Translations under genes and position numbers: made by a program
The notes under the pieces: generated by a model
Seen by the model: the letters and a program-made list of their open reading frames with translations, nothing else
Database searches by the model: none
Told to the model about the DNA's origin: nothing
Assembly (NCBI GenBank): GCA_937892135.1
Contig: CALAUK010000210.1
Coordinates: 1-13,355, forward strand
DNA from: an uncultured Clostridia bacterium
GTDB taxonomy: Bacteria; Bacillota; Clostridia; UBA1381; UMGS1253
Length of the DNA: 13,355 nucleotides
Direction of reading: 5' to 3'
In this document: piece after piece, positions 6,065 to 12,480 of the stretch
Position numbering within the stretch: the first letter of the stretch is position 1
Layout of the letters: every line of letters begins with the position of its first letter

Positions 6065-6832
6065 ATGCTTTTAGTTATAGACGTAGGAAACACAAACATT
6101 GTTTTAGGTGCTTTTGAAAAGGATAAATTAGTTAAAACCTTCAGGCTTTCAACAGTGTATGAAAGAAGCTCAGACGAGCTTGGTATGCTTATTTCTCAGC
6201 TTATTGAGTTTAACTCGCTTAAGATTTCAAAAATAGAAAATGTTATTATTTCAAGCGTTGTTCCTCAGGTTATGTTTTCTTTGGAAAGAGCCGTTAAAAA
6301 GTACTTAAATGTAACTCCCGTTATCGTAACATCGGAGTTAAAAACAGGTCTTAATATAACTTATGATAATCCCAAGGAGGTCGGAGCGGACAGAATAGTT
6401 AACGCCGTTGCGGTAAACAAGCTCTACCCCGGCCGTTCAATTATTATAGACTTCGGCACGGCAACAACATTTTGTGCGCTTGATAATGAAAATTACCTCG
6501 GCGGTGTAATCTGCCCCGGAATTAAGATTTCTCTTGATGCTCTTATTTCAAAAACCGCAAAGCTTCCTAAAATCGAGCTAGTCCGCCCGAACAGCGTTAT
6601 CGGCAAAAACACCGTAACCTCAATGCAGTCGGGTATGATTTTCGGCTATGCAGGTCAGGTTGAGCATATTGTTTCTAAGATGAAAGAGGAAATGAACGAC
6701 AAAGGCGATATTAAGGTTATCGCAACAGGCGGTATGGCGTCACTTATTGCCCTTGCAACAGACTCTATTGATATCTTAGAGCCAAACCTTACAATTCACG
6801 GACTTAAGTACCTATACGATATGAATAAGTAA
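6065..6832 (+). CDS. coaX: Type III pantothenate kinase CoaX
   Basis: Phosphorylates pantothenate, the first step of coenzyme A synthesis, in the cytoplasm. Length is 255 residues, as usual. The ASKHA-fold phosphate motif DVGNTN is at 6-11. GADR (107-110) holds the catalytic Asp109. DFGTATTF (129-136) is the phosphate-2 motif, GGVICPGI the pantothenate-side loop and IATGGMASLIA the adenosine motif. A strong ribosome site (TAGGAGGAAAAA) overlaps the stop of the preceding phosphodiesterase, with 11 bp between genes. Type III kinases are not feedback-inhibited by CoA and need a monovalent cation (family knowledge). The gene ends at a strong terminator. Confidence 0.95.
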   Translation: MLLVIDVGNTNIVLGAFEKDKLVKTFRLSTVYERSSDELGMLISQLIEFNSLKISKIENVIISSVVPQVMFSLERAVKKYLNVTPVIVTSELKTGLNITYDNPKEVGADRIVNAVAVNKLYPGRSIIIDFGTATTFCALDNENYLGGVICPGIKISLDALISKTAKLPKIELVRPNSVIGKNTVTSMQSGMIFGYAGQVEHIVSKMKEEMNDKGDIKVIATGGMASLIALATDSIDILEPNLTIHGLKYLYDMNK

Positions 6833-6862
6833 AAAAGCACCGCAGATGCGGTGCTTTTTTAT
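6829..6862 (+). terminator. coaX terminator, probably bidirectional
   Basis: Stem AAAAAAGCACCGC / AGAT / GCGGTGCTTTTTT. The minus strand also ends in T-runs, so it can stop the converging stalk-domain gene, which has no other strong terminator. Its GC core equals that of the ABC exporter terminator at 10589-10620 in transcript sense. Confidence 0.92.
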
Positions 6863-6917
6863 TTGTTAAACAAACTAATTACTTCGGCTCAAGGCCGTTA
6901 TGTGTCTTGCATTTAGA

Positions 6918-7562
6918 TTATTTATTTAATGTTACCGTGCTTGTTGCATCATCCCAATTAACACTTAAACCAAATTCATTGGCAACCGCACGCACAGGAA
7001 CATATAAGGTATTGTCTATAATCCTGGCACAAACTTCAAGAGGAACATAAAATCCATCTGCCCGATTTTTTCTCATACCAATTAAATTTGGAAGGATTTC
7101 AAGAATTACGCCGTCTTTAGAAATTGTCGTTACATAAGTGTCAAGGTTGGTGTTCACATTGCAACCTACTTCCAAAAAAGCACCAACAGGAACCAACAAT
7201 CTTGAATTATAAAGTACACACTGATCAAAATACTGATTTGTCATTCCGTTGATAATAAACTTAGCCTCTCCCTTTTTTAAGGAATAATCGTTTGCATACA
7301 TTGCATGTTCGTCAATATAGATTGCAGGACATTCATAAACCGTACCATCTGTTCTGTATTCAACACCTGATGTATAAAGTATTCCGGGATACAGTCCAAA
7401 GGATTTGTCAAAATCGCCCTCGTTATAATTGTATTGAGAAGCAAATTCAAGTTGTTTTTCTCTTATTGCATCTGTCGATACATTTTCGTATGCAAATGCT
7501 AAACTACCTTGTGCTAGCATTATGCAACTTATAAAAACCGATATAATTCTTTTAGCTTTCAT
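6918..7562 (-). CDS. Secreted protein with copper amine oxidase N-terminal-like (stalk) domain
   Basis: Exported protein of 214 residues. Residues 1-24 form a signal peptide ending LAFA; there is no lipobox or anchor. The C-terminal ~110 residues match the copper-amine-oxidase-N/stalk repeat: SRLLVPVGAFLEVGCNVN…TTISKDGVILEI, then DNTLYVPVRAVANEFGLSVNWDDATSTVTL. Such modules are common in Clostridia surface proteins and mediate surface or wall association rather than oxidase activity (family knowledge). The middle part (about 25-110) is unfamiliar. An AAGGAG site lies 8 bases before the ATG. The gene follows a 55-codon ORF by 26 bp and a promoter at 7808-7816. The upstream two-component genes end in a terminator, so it is a separate transcript. 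Regulation by that system is possible but not shown. Confidence 0.75.
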   Translation of the reverse strand: MKAKRIISVFISCIMLAQGSLAFAYENVSTDAIREKQLEFASQYNYNEGDFDKSFGLYPGILYTSGVEYRTDGTVYECPAIYIDEHAMYANDYSLKKGEAKFIINGMTNQYFDQCVLYNSRLLVPVGAFLEVGCNVNTNLDTYVTTISKDGVILEILPNLIGMRKNRADGFYVPLEVCARIIDNTLYVPVRAVANEFGLSVNWDDATSTVTLNK

Positions 7563-7588
7563 TTAATATACTCCTTCATCATTTAATT

Positions 7589-7756
7589 TTACATTTGAGA
7601 TTTATAAATGTCTAAGCTTGCATAGTCCCAGTTGGTAGAACCACACCAAAGGCTAAATGTATAATTCTGACCTGCGGTTAATGCTCTCCTGTAATTTGTC
7701 CATGCATAATCTTCACCGCCTACTGATGTTACATTATATGAACCAACATAATGCAT
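7589..7756 (-). pseudogene. 55-codon ORF or remnant of a secreted protein
   Basis: Minus-strand frame of 55 codons (MHYVGSYNVTSVGG… SLDIYKSQM) ending at TAA 7589-7591. Composition is protein-like: rich in Tyr, Trp, Ser, Thr and Asn, with AGQNYTFSLWCG typical of a beta-sandwich extracellular domain. Its ATG at 7756 has no ribosome site, and the frame closes 27 bp upstream at a TGA. A well-placed promoter, ribosome site and ATG (7784) exist just upstream but in another frame. The simplest reading is a frameshifted or deleted gene whose start is at 7784. It could also be translated by coupling. I recognise no family. Confidence 0.4.
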
Positions 7757-7784
7757 CTGCAATAATACCAGATATACTCTTCAT
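7734..7784 (-). CDS. 16-codon hydrophobic peptide ORF
   Basis: ATG at 7784 follows AAAGAGGG by 6 bases and lies about 17 nt after the predicted transcription start of an extended -10 promoter. It encodes MKSISGIIADALCWFI and stops at TAA. The peptide is hydrophobic with a single Cys near the C-terminus followed by Trp-Phe-Ile. That resembles the Cys-aromatic tails of Agr-type cyclic peptides, but the charged AgrD tail is missing and no agrB is present. Alternatives are a leader peptide, or the first codons of the frameshifted gene at 7589-7756. Expression signals are visible; function is a guess. Confidence 0.35.
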   Translation of the reverse strand: MKSISGIIADALCWFI

Positions 7785-7807
7785 AACATTCCCTCTTTCT
7801 ATGTTGG

Positions 7808-7816
7808 ATTATAACA
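7808..7816 (-). promoter_or_regulatory. Extended -10 promoter upstream of the peptide/stalk-protein unit
   Basis: On the minus strand TGT-TATAAT, a perfect extended -10; the -35 is T-rich and poor. Start near 7801. The flanking inverted repeat TTTCGT (7842-7847) / ACGAAA (7865-7870) upstream might bind a regulator. Confidence 0.6.
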
Positions 7817-7878
7817 TATAATTTGATGAAAAAAATCAGTTTTTCGTGAAATGCATTCTAATCAACGAAACTTGCAAA

Positions 7879-7914
7879 AGAAAAAAGCCTGAACTTTTAC
7901 ATTCAGGTTTTTTA
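7879..7914 (-). terminator. Terminator of the two-component operon
   Basis: Stem CCTGAA (7888-7893) / TTCAGG (7902-7907), extended by A/T pairs, followed by T-runs on both strands. It starts 6 bp after the sensor kinase stop. Confidence 0.85.
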
Positions 7915-7919
7915 CTATT

Positions 7920-9212
7920 CTATTCTTTTGTAAAAATAACAAATTTCAATGTAAACTCCGCATCAGTTCTTTCAATAGTCGGGCTAGCATTGTATTTCGT
8001 AAGTGCCGTTTTAATATTTTCTAATCCAAAGCCATGATTTTTCTTGTCTGTTTTTGTTGTGCTATGAGCAGAATTTTCTGGTTTTGGTGCTGTATTAACC
8101 ACCTTGCATAACACAGCCTTATCCTTACAAATAATTGTCAAACTAATTTTTTTATTTGTTTTTTCTATTCTGTCACAGGCCTCTATAGCATTATCAAGTG
8201 CGTTTCCAAAAATAATACACATATCAATTGGATCTACAGAGATTTCTTCTGGAATTTGAATTTTTGTGTTTACGATAATTCCTCTACTCTCGGCAATGGC
8301 AATTTTTGTGCTTAAAATTGCATCAAGTGCTATGTTACCTGTTTCAACTATGTTGCCGCTGTTATTCATTTTTTCTCTTAAATCTTGTAAATATTTGCCT
8401 GCTCCAGCTAAATCCCCATTATCAAGATACGCTTGCAAACCTATTTGAAAATTATTATAATCGTGCTTGAACTTCTTTATCTGTTTTTGTGTAATCAAGA
8501 TGTCATCCATGTGTTTCAACTGCGTTCTCAAATGCTGTTCGTATTGTTCTTGATTTATAATAGTTTCTGCCTGTTTTGTGAGATGTTCGTACAAATATAG
8601 TGCAAAAAATGTACTGAACAGCAATCCAAAAGAGCATAGCATAGAAAGTTCATAAATATATTCATCGTGAGAGTTGTATGTTAATTTACAAATTAAAAAC
8701 ATTGTTGCAACTGAGCTTAATAACATCAGGAAAAACAATATCCAGTATGGCGTGCTTAGATAGCTATTGCGTTTGTATTTGCTCTGGATAACATTAATTA
8801 CTAGTAATGCAAACATTTTCGAGACAACAATACCAAGCAGCCTGTACGATGGAGTATTAATTACTTCCGCAGTTGTCGCACTAAAAATCATTGTAATAAC
8901 AAATAATATGATTACTTCCGTTATAATTAATATTAAATATTGTAAAACAGATATTATTGCTCTTGTTGTTATCTTACATTTAAATAGAAAAGATAAAGCA
9001 AAAAAAGCTAATATCATTACTATTACATTTAACATACCAAAATTAAATATTACATTGCTTATATTTATAACAGCCGAAACAAGTATTACACTCACACAAT
9101 AAATCCAAAGTGGTAAGTTATCTCTTTTGGTACAAAATGTTGTACAAAGCATCAGCATTAAAAGTGCTTCAACAACTCCCGTTAATATATCAGCAAAACT
9201 CAAAATCATCAT
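7920..9212 (-). CDS. AgrC-like GHKL sensor histidine kinase
   Basis: Membrane sensor kinase of 430 residues. Residues 1-210 hold six or seven hydrophobic segments (about 8-25, 34-54, 58-77, 83-110, 124-142, 155-175, 186-208) with no periplasmic domain, as in peptide-pheromone receptors. A coiled linker follows. The phospho-acceptor is His250 in KKFKHDYNN, the HPK10-type H-box. The N-box is FGNALDNAIEA (335-345), and the G-box is HGFGLENIK (393-401), typical of GHKL/HATPase_c_5 domains. The start overlaps the response regulator stop by four bases (ATGA), so translation is coupled. The pair is therefore an Agr/Com-type quorum or bacteriocin-type system. No agrB was seen, so the ligand is unknown. 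Confidence 0.9.
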   Translation of the reverse strand: MMILSFADILTGVVEALLMLMLCTTFCTKRDNLPLWIYCVSVILVSAVINISNVIFNFGMLNVIVMILAFFALSFLFKCKITTRAIISVLQYLILIITEVIILFVITMIFSATTAEVINTPSYRLLGIVVSKMFALLVINVIQSKYKRNSYLSTPYWILFFLMLLSSVATMFLICKLTYNSHDEYIYELSMLCSFGLLFSTFFALYLYEHLTKQAETIINQEQYEQHLRTQLKHMDDILITQKQIKKFKHDYNNFQIGLQAYLDNGDLAGAGKYLQDLREKMNNSGNIVETGNIALDAILSTKIAIAESRGIIVNTKIQIPEEISVDPIDMCIIFGNALDNAIEACDRIEKTNKKISLTIICKDKAVLCKVVNTAPKPENSAHSTTKTDKKNHGFGLENIKTALTKYNASPTIERTDAEFTLKFVIFTKE

Positions 9213-9922
9213 ACTCTAAAATCCCTTTCAAGAAAATTTGTATATTCTTCGAGCACTACCTTTTTATATGATCTGCTTATCGGAATTAACTCATCGTAAT
9301 GGTACAATTCTGCATCATTATCCTTTATACTCTTTATATACAAAAAATTTATTATATAAGATTTATGTACTCTGCAAAACATTTCCTTATCAAGTTGGCT
9401 ATGCAGTTCTGTTAAGGATTTACATATTTTATACGCCTTGTCTTTTGTATGAATCCATATCCAATGGTCTTGACTTTCGCAATAAATTATGTCATCGCAA
9501 TACAGTCTGATCTTTGCTTTATTCTCCGTAAATGCAAAGACTTTACGCTGTTTAGATAATTTTTTACTTATATCATAAAACACCGTTTCAAACTCTTCAG
9601 TATCAACAGGTTTTACCAAAAATCTAAACGGAGCACATTTAAAACTTTCCCGCATATACTCCGTGTGACTTGTTACAAACACTATTATTACATGCTCGTC
9701 TATCTCTCGAATATAATTCGCTGTTTCTATACCATTAAGTTGCTCCATTTCCATGTCAAGAAATATTACATCATATTGTTCCTCTCTATCACGAAAAGCA
9801 CTTATTAATTCTTCTCCGCTTTGGTAGGCATCGCATTCTACGGATGTTTTTCTTAGGCTATAGATATAGTTTTCAATGATGTTGATGTGATTTATATTAT
9901 CATCGCATATGGCTATTTTCAT
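9209..9922 (-). CDS. LytTR-family response regulator (AgrA-like)
   Basis: Transcription factor of 237 residues. The receiver domain (1-120) has acidic pocket Asp7/Asp8, phospho-acceptor Asp56 (VIFLDMEM), Thr84 and Lys104 (FLVKPVD). The LytTR DNA-binding domain occupies about 128-235: IIYCESQDHWIWIHT, then FCRVHKSYIINFLYIKSI and LIPISRSYKKVV are the usual blocks. LytTR proteins bind direct repeats about one to two helical turns apart; I could not find a convincing pair in this window. The gene starts at ATG 9922 after GAGGT and overlaps the kinase gene by four bases. An extended -10 promoter at 10227-10255 would give it a leader of nearly 300 nt full of hairpins. Confidence 0.92.
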   Translation of the reverse strand: MKIAICDDNINHINIIENYIYSLRKTSVECDAYQSGEELISAFRDREEQYDVIFLDMEMEQLNGIETANYIREIDEHVIIVFVTSHTEYMRESFKCAPFRFLVKPVDTEEFETVFYDISKKLSKQRKVFAFTENKAKIRLYCDDIIYCESQDHWIWIHTKDKAYKICKSLTELHSQLDKEMFCRVHKSYIINFLYIKSIKDNDAELYHYDELIPISRSYKKVVLEEYTNFLERDFRV

Positions 9923-10226
9923 TATTACCTCGCCTCCAATGTGTTGCTAAACAAAATATATCAGGTTAAAATCGTCGGTATCTATTAAAATTGAATATTG
10001 TGTAATACATACAAAACTTAATAATTACATCAATTTTTTATAAACATTTTCAAACCTTTTTTAATTATAGAATTAGTGTGCATTTTAGATATCAATTCTA
10101 CCAGTAAGCAAAAATCTTTGCTCGCAAGGAGATTTTTGCGACGCCGTCAATTGACACAGTGCTCGCAAGAGCACAAAAGAGCGTTAGCTCTTAAGAATTT
10201 TATGAAACTAAATTCTGTATGTGTCA
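9923..10226 (-). ncRNA. Probable structured leader (or separate small RNA) upstream of the response regulator
   Basis: No convincing gene lies here. Downstream of the promoter at 10227-10255 the predicted RNA contains consecutive hairpins. In plus coordinates these are AGAATTT/AAATTCT (10194-10216), AAGAGC-GTTA-GCTCTT (10177-10192), GTGCTC-GCAA-GAGCAC (10159-10174), and GCAAAAATC/GATTTTTGC (10108-10139) with further pairing inside. A 10-bp inverted repeat AATTGACACA (10149-10158) / TGTGTCAATT (10220-10229) encloses the first three, but its distal arm overlaps the -10 box, so it is probably not fully transcribed. 9923-10107 is AT-rich with no other structure noted. It matches no riboswitch or T-box I know. 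Confidence 0.4.
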
Positions 10227-10255
10227 ATTATACCATATTTTTCTTTATTCGACAA
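10227..10255 (-). promoter_or_regulatory. Promoter upstream of the two-component operon
   Basis: On the minus strand: -35 TTGTCG (10255-10250), 17-bp spacer, -10 TATAAT (10232-10227) preceded by TGG. This is one of the best sigma-A-like promoters in the window. Start near 10220, about 298 nt before the response regulator ATG. Confidence 0.75.
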
Positions 10256-10413
10256 GATATTAAACTATCATTTCATATTCTCTGCAAAAACTTTGTGGTA
10301 TAAAGACTGTCACGGAGATATAACCTAGGTCCAGACAATTCTGGTATGACTATGGATTCCTTTCGGCTTTATCCAAACTTGGTTAAGAAGATATAAATTA
10401 TAATAAAAATGAG
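10256..10413. other. Intergenic stretch without recognised gene
   Basis: AT-rich DNA. The minus strand has short open pieces in different frames (for example IVIPELSGPRLYLRDSLY around 10340-10290) broken by stops, which may be decayed coding sequence. A small hairpin CCAGA-CAAT-TCTGG sits at 10331-10344. Nothing firmer is visible. Confidence 0.3.
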
Positions 10414-10582
10414 ATGAACTTCGTTCTTGAAATAGCAAAGCTTTGCTTTGCCATGAAATTTTCTCACTTGCGTTCGCAAATGAAATAAAATTTGCCACCA
10501 AATAATGCACCTTTAGTGCATTTCATGGCTTGCCATTTCAATCGCAATATGCGAATTTCAATTGCCGCAAGGCAAATTTCAT
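10414..10582. repeat. Array of short hairpins separated by TGAAAT/ATTTCA
   Basis: Seven small inverted repeats lie within 160 bp: GAAC/GTTC (10416-10426), GCAAAG/CTTTGC (10435-10446), TTGCG/CGCAA (10468-10479), AATGCAC/GTGCATT (10504-10522), ATGGC/GCCAT (10525-10536), TCGCA/TGCGA (10542-10554) and TTGCC-GCAA-GGCAA (10562-10575). The spacers carry TGAAAT in the left part and ATTTCA in the right part. Stem sequences differ while the spacing motif is kept. It ends against the ABC exporter terminator. Confidence 0.6.
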
Positions 10583-10585
10583 TAA

Positions 10586-10622
10586 AATAAAAAATGCACC
10601 GCATCTGCGGTGCATTTTTTAT
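10586..10622 (-). terminator. ABC exporter terminator
   Basis: Stem AAAAAATGCACCGC (10589-10602) / ATCT / GCGGTGCATTTTTT (10607-10620). It overlaps the stop codon at 10619-10621. T-runs follow on both strands. Confidence 0.92.
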
Positions 10623-12478
10623 TTTAATTCCCTAAGTCCCGTATAAAGCTCAAAGTATCTGCCTTTCTCAGCTAAAAGCTCATCGTGAGTTCCGCGCTCA
10701 ATAATCACGCCATCCTCAAGCACCATAATCGCATTTGCATTTCTTACGGTTGAAAGACGATGCGCAATAACAAAGGTTGTCGACTTTGACATAAGGCGGT
10801 CCATACCTTTGTCTATAAGATACTCAGTTCTAGTGTCAACCGAGCTCATCGCCTCATCTAAAACCAGTATCGGAGCTTCTGCAATCGCCGCTCTTGCGAT
10901 ATTTAAAAGCTGTTTCTGACCTTGCGAAAGGTTTGCGCCGCCGCCCTCAATATAGGTGTCGTAGCCTTTGGAAAGCTTCATAATAAAGCTGTGAGCGCAC
11001 GCAGTTTTAGCCGCATTTATAACCTCTTCGTCTGTCGCATCGGGTCTGCCGTAGCGGATATTTTCCATAACAGTTCCCGAGAAAAGATTAGTCTCCTGCA
11101 AAACCATAGCGATATTACGTCTCAGCTCGCTTCTTTTTATATTTTTAATATTAACTCCGTCAATCGTGATTTCGCCCTCGGCGATATCATAAAACCTGTT
11201 TAAAAGATTTGTAATTGTGGTTTTTCCCGCTCCCGTTGAGCCAACGAAAGCAATCTTCTGCCCTGGCTTTGCGTAAAGCGAAATGTCTTTTAAAATAACC
11301 TTGTCGGGATTGTAGCCAAAGAAGACATTTTTCATTTCAACATACCCTTTCATATCGGGCACGCTGACTAAATCTTCCCCGTCACATTCAGGCTCCTCAT
11401 CCATAAGATTAAACACTCTCTCCGCTCCCGCAAGAGCTGAAAACACAGTGTTCATCTGCATCGAGATTTCGTTTATCGGCCTTGAAAACTGGGTTGAGTA
11501 GTTAACAAACACAGTAAGACCGCCTATGTCAAACTTGCCTAAGGCACACAAAACGCCGCCAATTCCCGCAGTAAGAGCGTAGCTTACCTTGCTTAAGTTT
11601 CCCATAACAGGTCCCATAATGCCACCGAAAAACTGAGCATACATCTGCTTGTCACGAAGGTCCTCGTTAAGCTTTAAAAACTCCTCCTGACACTCGCCCT
11701 CGTGGTTAAAAACCTTAATAACCTTCTGCCCCGAAACAGTTTCTTCAATGTAGCCGTTAACTGCGCCTAACGCCGCCTGCTGAGAAGAATAATACTTTCT
11801 GCTCTTATTAACAATAGTTTTTCCGCCGAAAACAAACAAAGGCAAAAAGAACGCCGTAATAAGAGTTAAGTAAATATTTGTGTAAATCATCATAAAAAGC
11901 GTTCCGAAAAGAACAATAACACCTGAGATAAGGCTCATTATGGTGTGGTCAAACATCATGGCAATATTGTCAACATCGTTTGAAAAACGGCTCATAATCT
12001 CGCCCTTGGGGTGCGTGTCAAAAAACCTTACGGGAAGAGCAGAAACCTTCGAAAAAAGGTCGTTTCTCATTTTTTCAATAGCATTTCTTGAAGCTTTTAA
12101 CATACACTTGCTCTGAAGATATGAGCAAACCACGCCCGCAAGATAAATTCCCAAAAGAAGCATAAGCGCATACAAAAAGCCCTCTTTTTTGCCAACCGCT
12201 ATATAGTCATTTATTATGGGCCTAAGCATATATGAGCCCAAAGTTGAACAAAGGGCATTTATTACCATAAAGAAAGCTGCAAAGAACACTAAAAGCTTGT
12301 ATTTTCCCATATAGGAAAATATTCTTGCCATAGTTTTTGCCATATTTTTAGGCTTTCCGCCGGGCATACCACGTCCGTGAGGTCCCATAGGTCCCCTCGG
12401 CCCCGGACCCATAGGTCCTTTTGGCATACTCACCTGACTGTTATATCTCTTTTTTAATTCCTCAAGGCTTCTTGCCAC
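10619..12478 (-). CDS. ABC exporter subunit with catalytically competent ATPase (heterodimer partner)
   Basis: Type IV (MsbA/LmrCD-like) ABC exporter half, 619 residues. About six membrane helices lie in residues 60-345, and the nucleotide-binding domain covers about 378-615. Walker A GSTGAGKT (413-420), Q-loop Gln461, signature LSQGQ (517-521, Gln for the usual Gly), Walker B LVLDE with catalytic Glu542, D-loop SSVD, and switch His573 in IAHR. The N-terminal cytosolic tail (residues 18-44) is a Gly/Pro/Met-rich stretch, PKGPMGPGPRGPMGP and onward. The start is GTG at 12478, two bases after the upstream subunit's stop; the AAGGAGGTG site lies in that gene's last codons, so translation is coupled. 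With the partner it forms a heterodimer exporting drugs, lipids or peptides; the substrate is not readable. Confidence 0.93.
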   Translation of the reverse strand: MARSLEELKKRYNSQVSMPKGPMGPGPRGPMGPHGRGMPGGKPKNMAKTMARIFSYMGKYKLLVFFAAFFMVINALCSTLGSYMLRPIINDYIAVGKKEGFLYALMLLLGIYLAGVVCSYLQSKCMLKASRNAIEKMRNDLFSKVSALPVRFFDTHPKGEIMSRFSNDVDNIAMMFDHTIMSLISGVIVLFGTLFMMIYTNIYLTLITAFFLPLFVFGGKTIVNKSRKYYSSQQAALGAVNGYIEETVSGQKVIKVFNHEGECQEEFLKLNEDLRDKQMYAQFFGGIMGPVMGNLSKVSYALTAGIGGVLCALGKFDIGGLTVFVNYSTQFSRPINEISMQMNTVFSALAGAERVFNLMDEEPECDGEDLVSVPDMKGYVEMKNVFFGYNPDKVILKDISLYAKPGQKIAFVGSTGAGKTTITNLLNRFYDIAEGEITIDGVNIKNIKRSELRRNIAMVLQETNLFSGTVMENIRYGRPDATDEEVINAAKTACAHSFIMKLSKGYDTYIEGGGANLSQGQKQLLNIARAAIAEAPILVLDEAMSSVDTRTEYLIDKGMDRLMSKSTTFVIAHRLSTVRNANAIMVLEDGVIIERGTHDELLAEKGRYFELYTGLRELK

Positions 12479-12480
12479 AA

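Noticed and set aside
7589..7756. Lactococcin 972-type bacteriocin
   Set aside because: Similar Tyr/Trp/Ser richness, but the family's signal peptide and motif order are absent.
10149..10229. tRNA-like cloverleaf
   Set aside because: Outer stem of 10 bp, no T-loop or anticodon-arm sequence, and one arm coincides with a -10 box.
9923..10330. LytTR-type direct repeats for the response regulator
   Set aside because: Only loose matches (ACAGTCTTT and ATAGTTTAA, 42 bp apart on the minus strand); too weak to call.
10325..10510. 61-codon minus-strand ORF upstream of the two-component genes
   Set aside because: It crosses the hairpin array, has no ribosome site, and its sequence looks like translated non-coding DNA.
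10414..10582. CRISPR-like array
   Set aside because: No constant repeat of 23 bases or more and no regular spacers; units are unequal palindromes.
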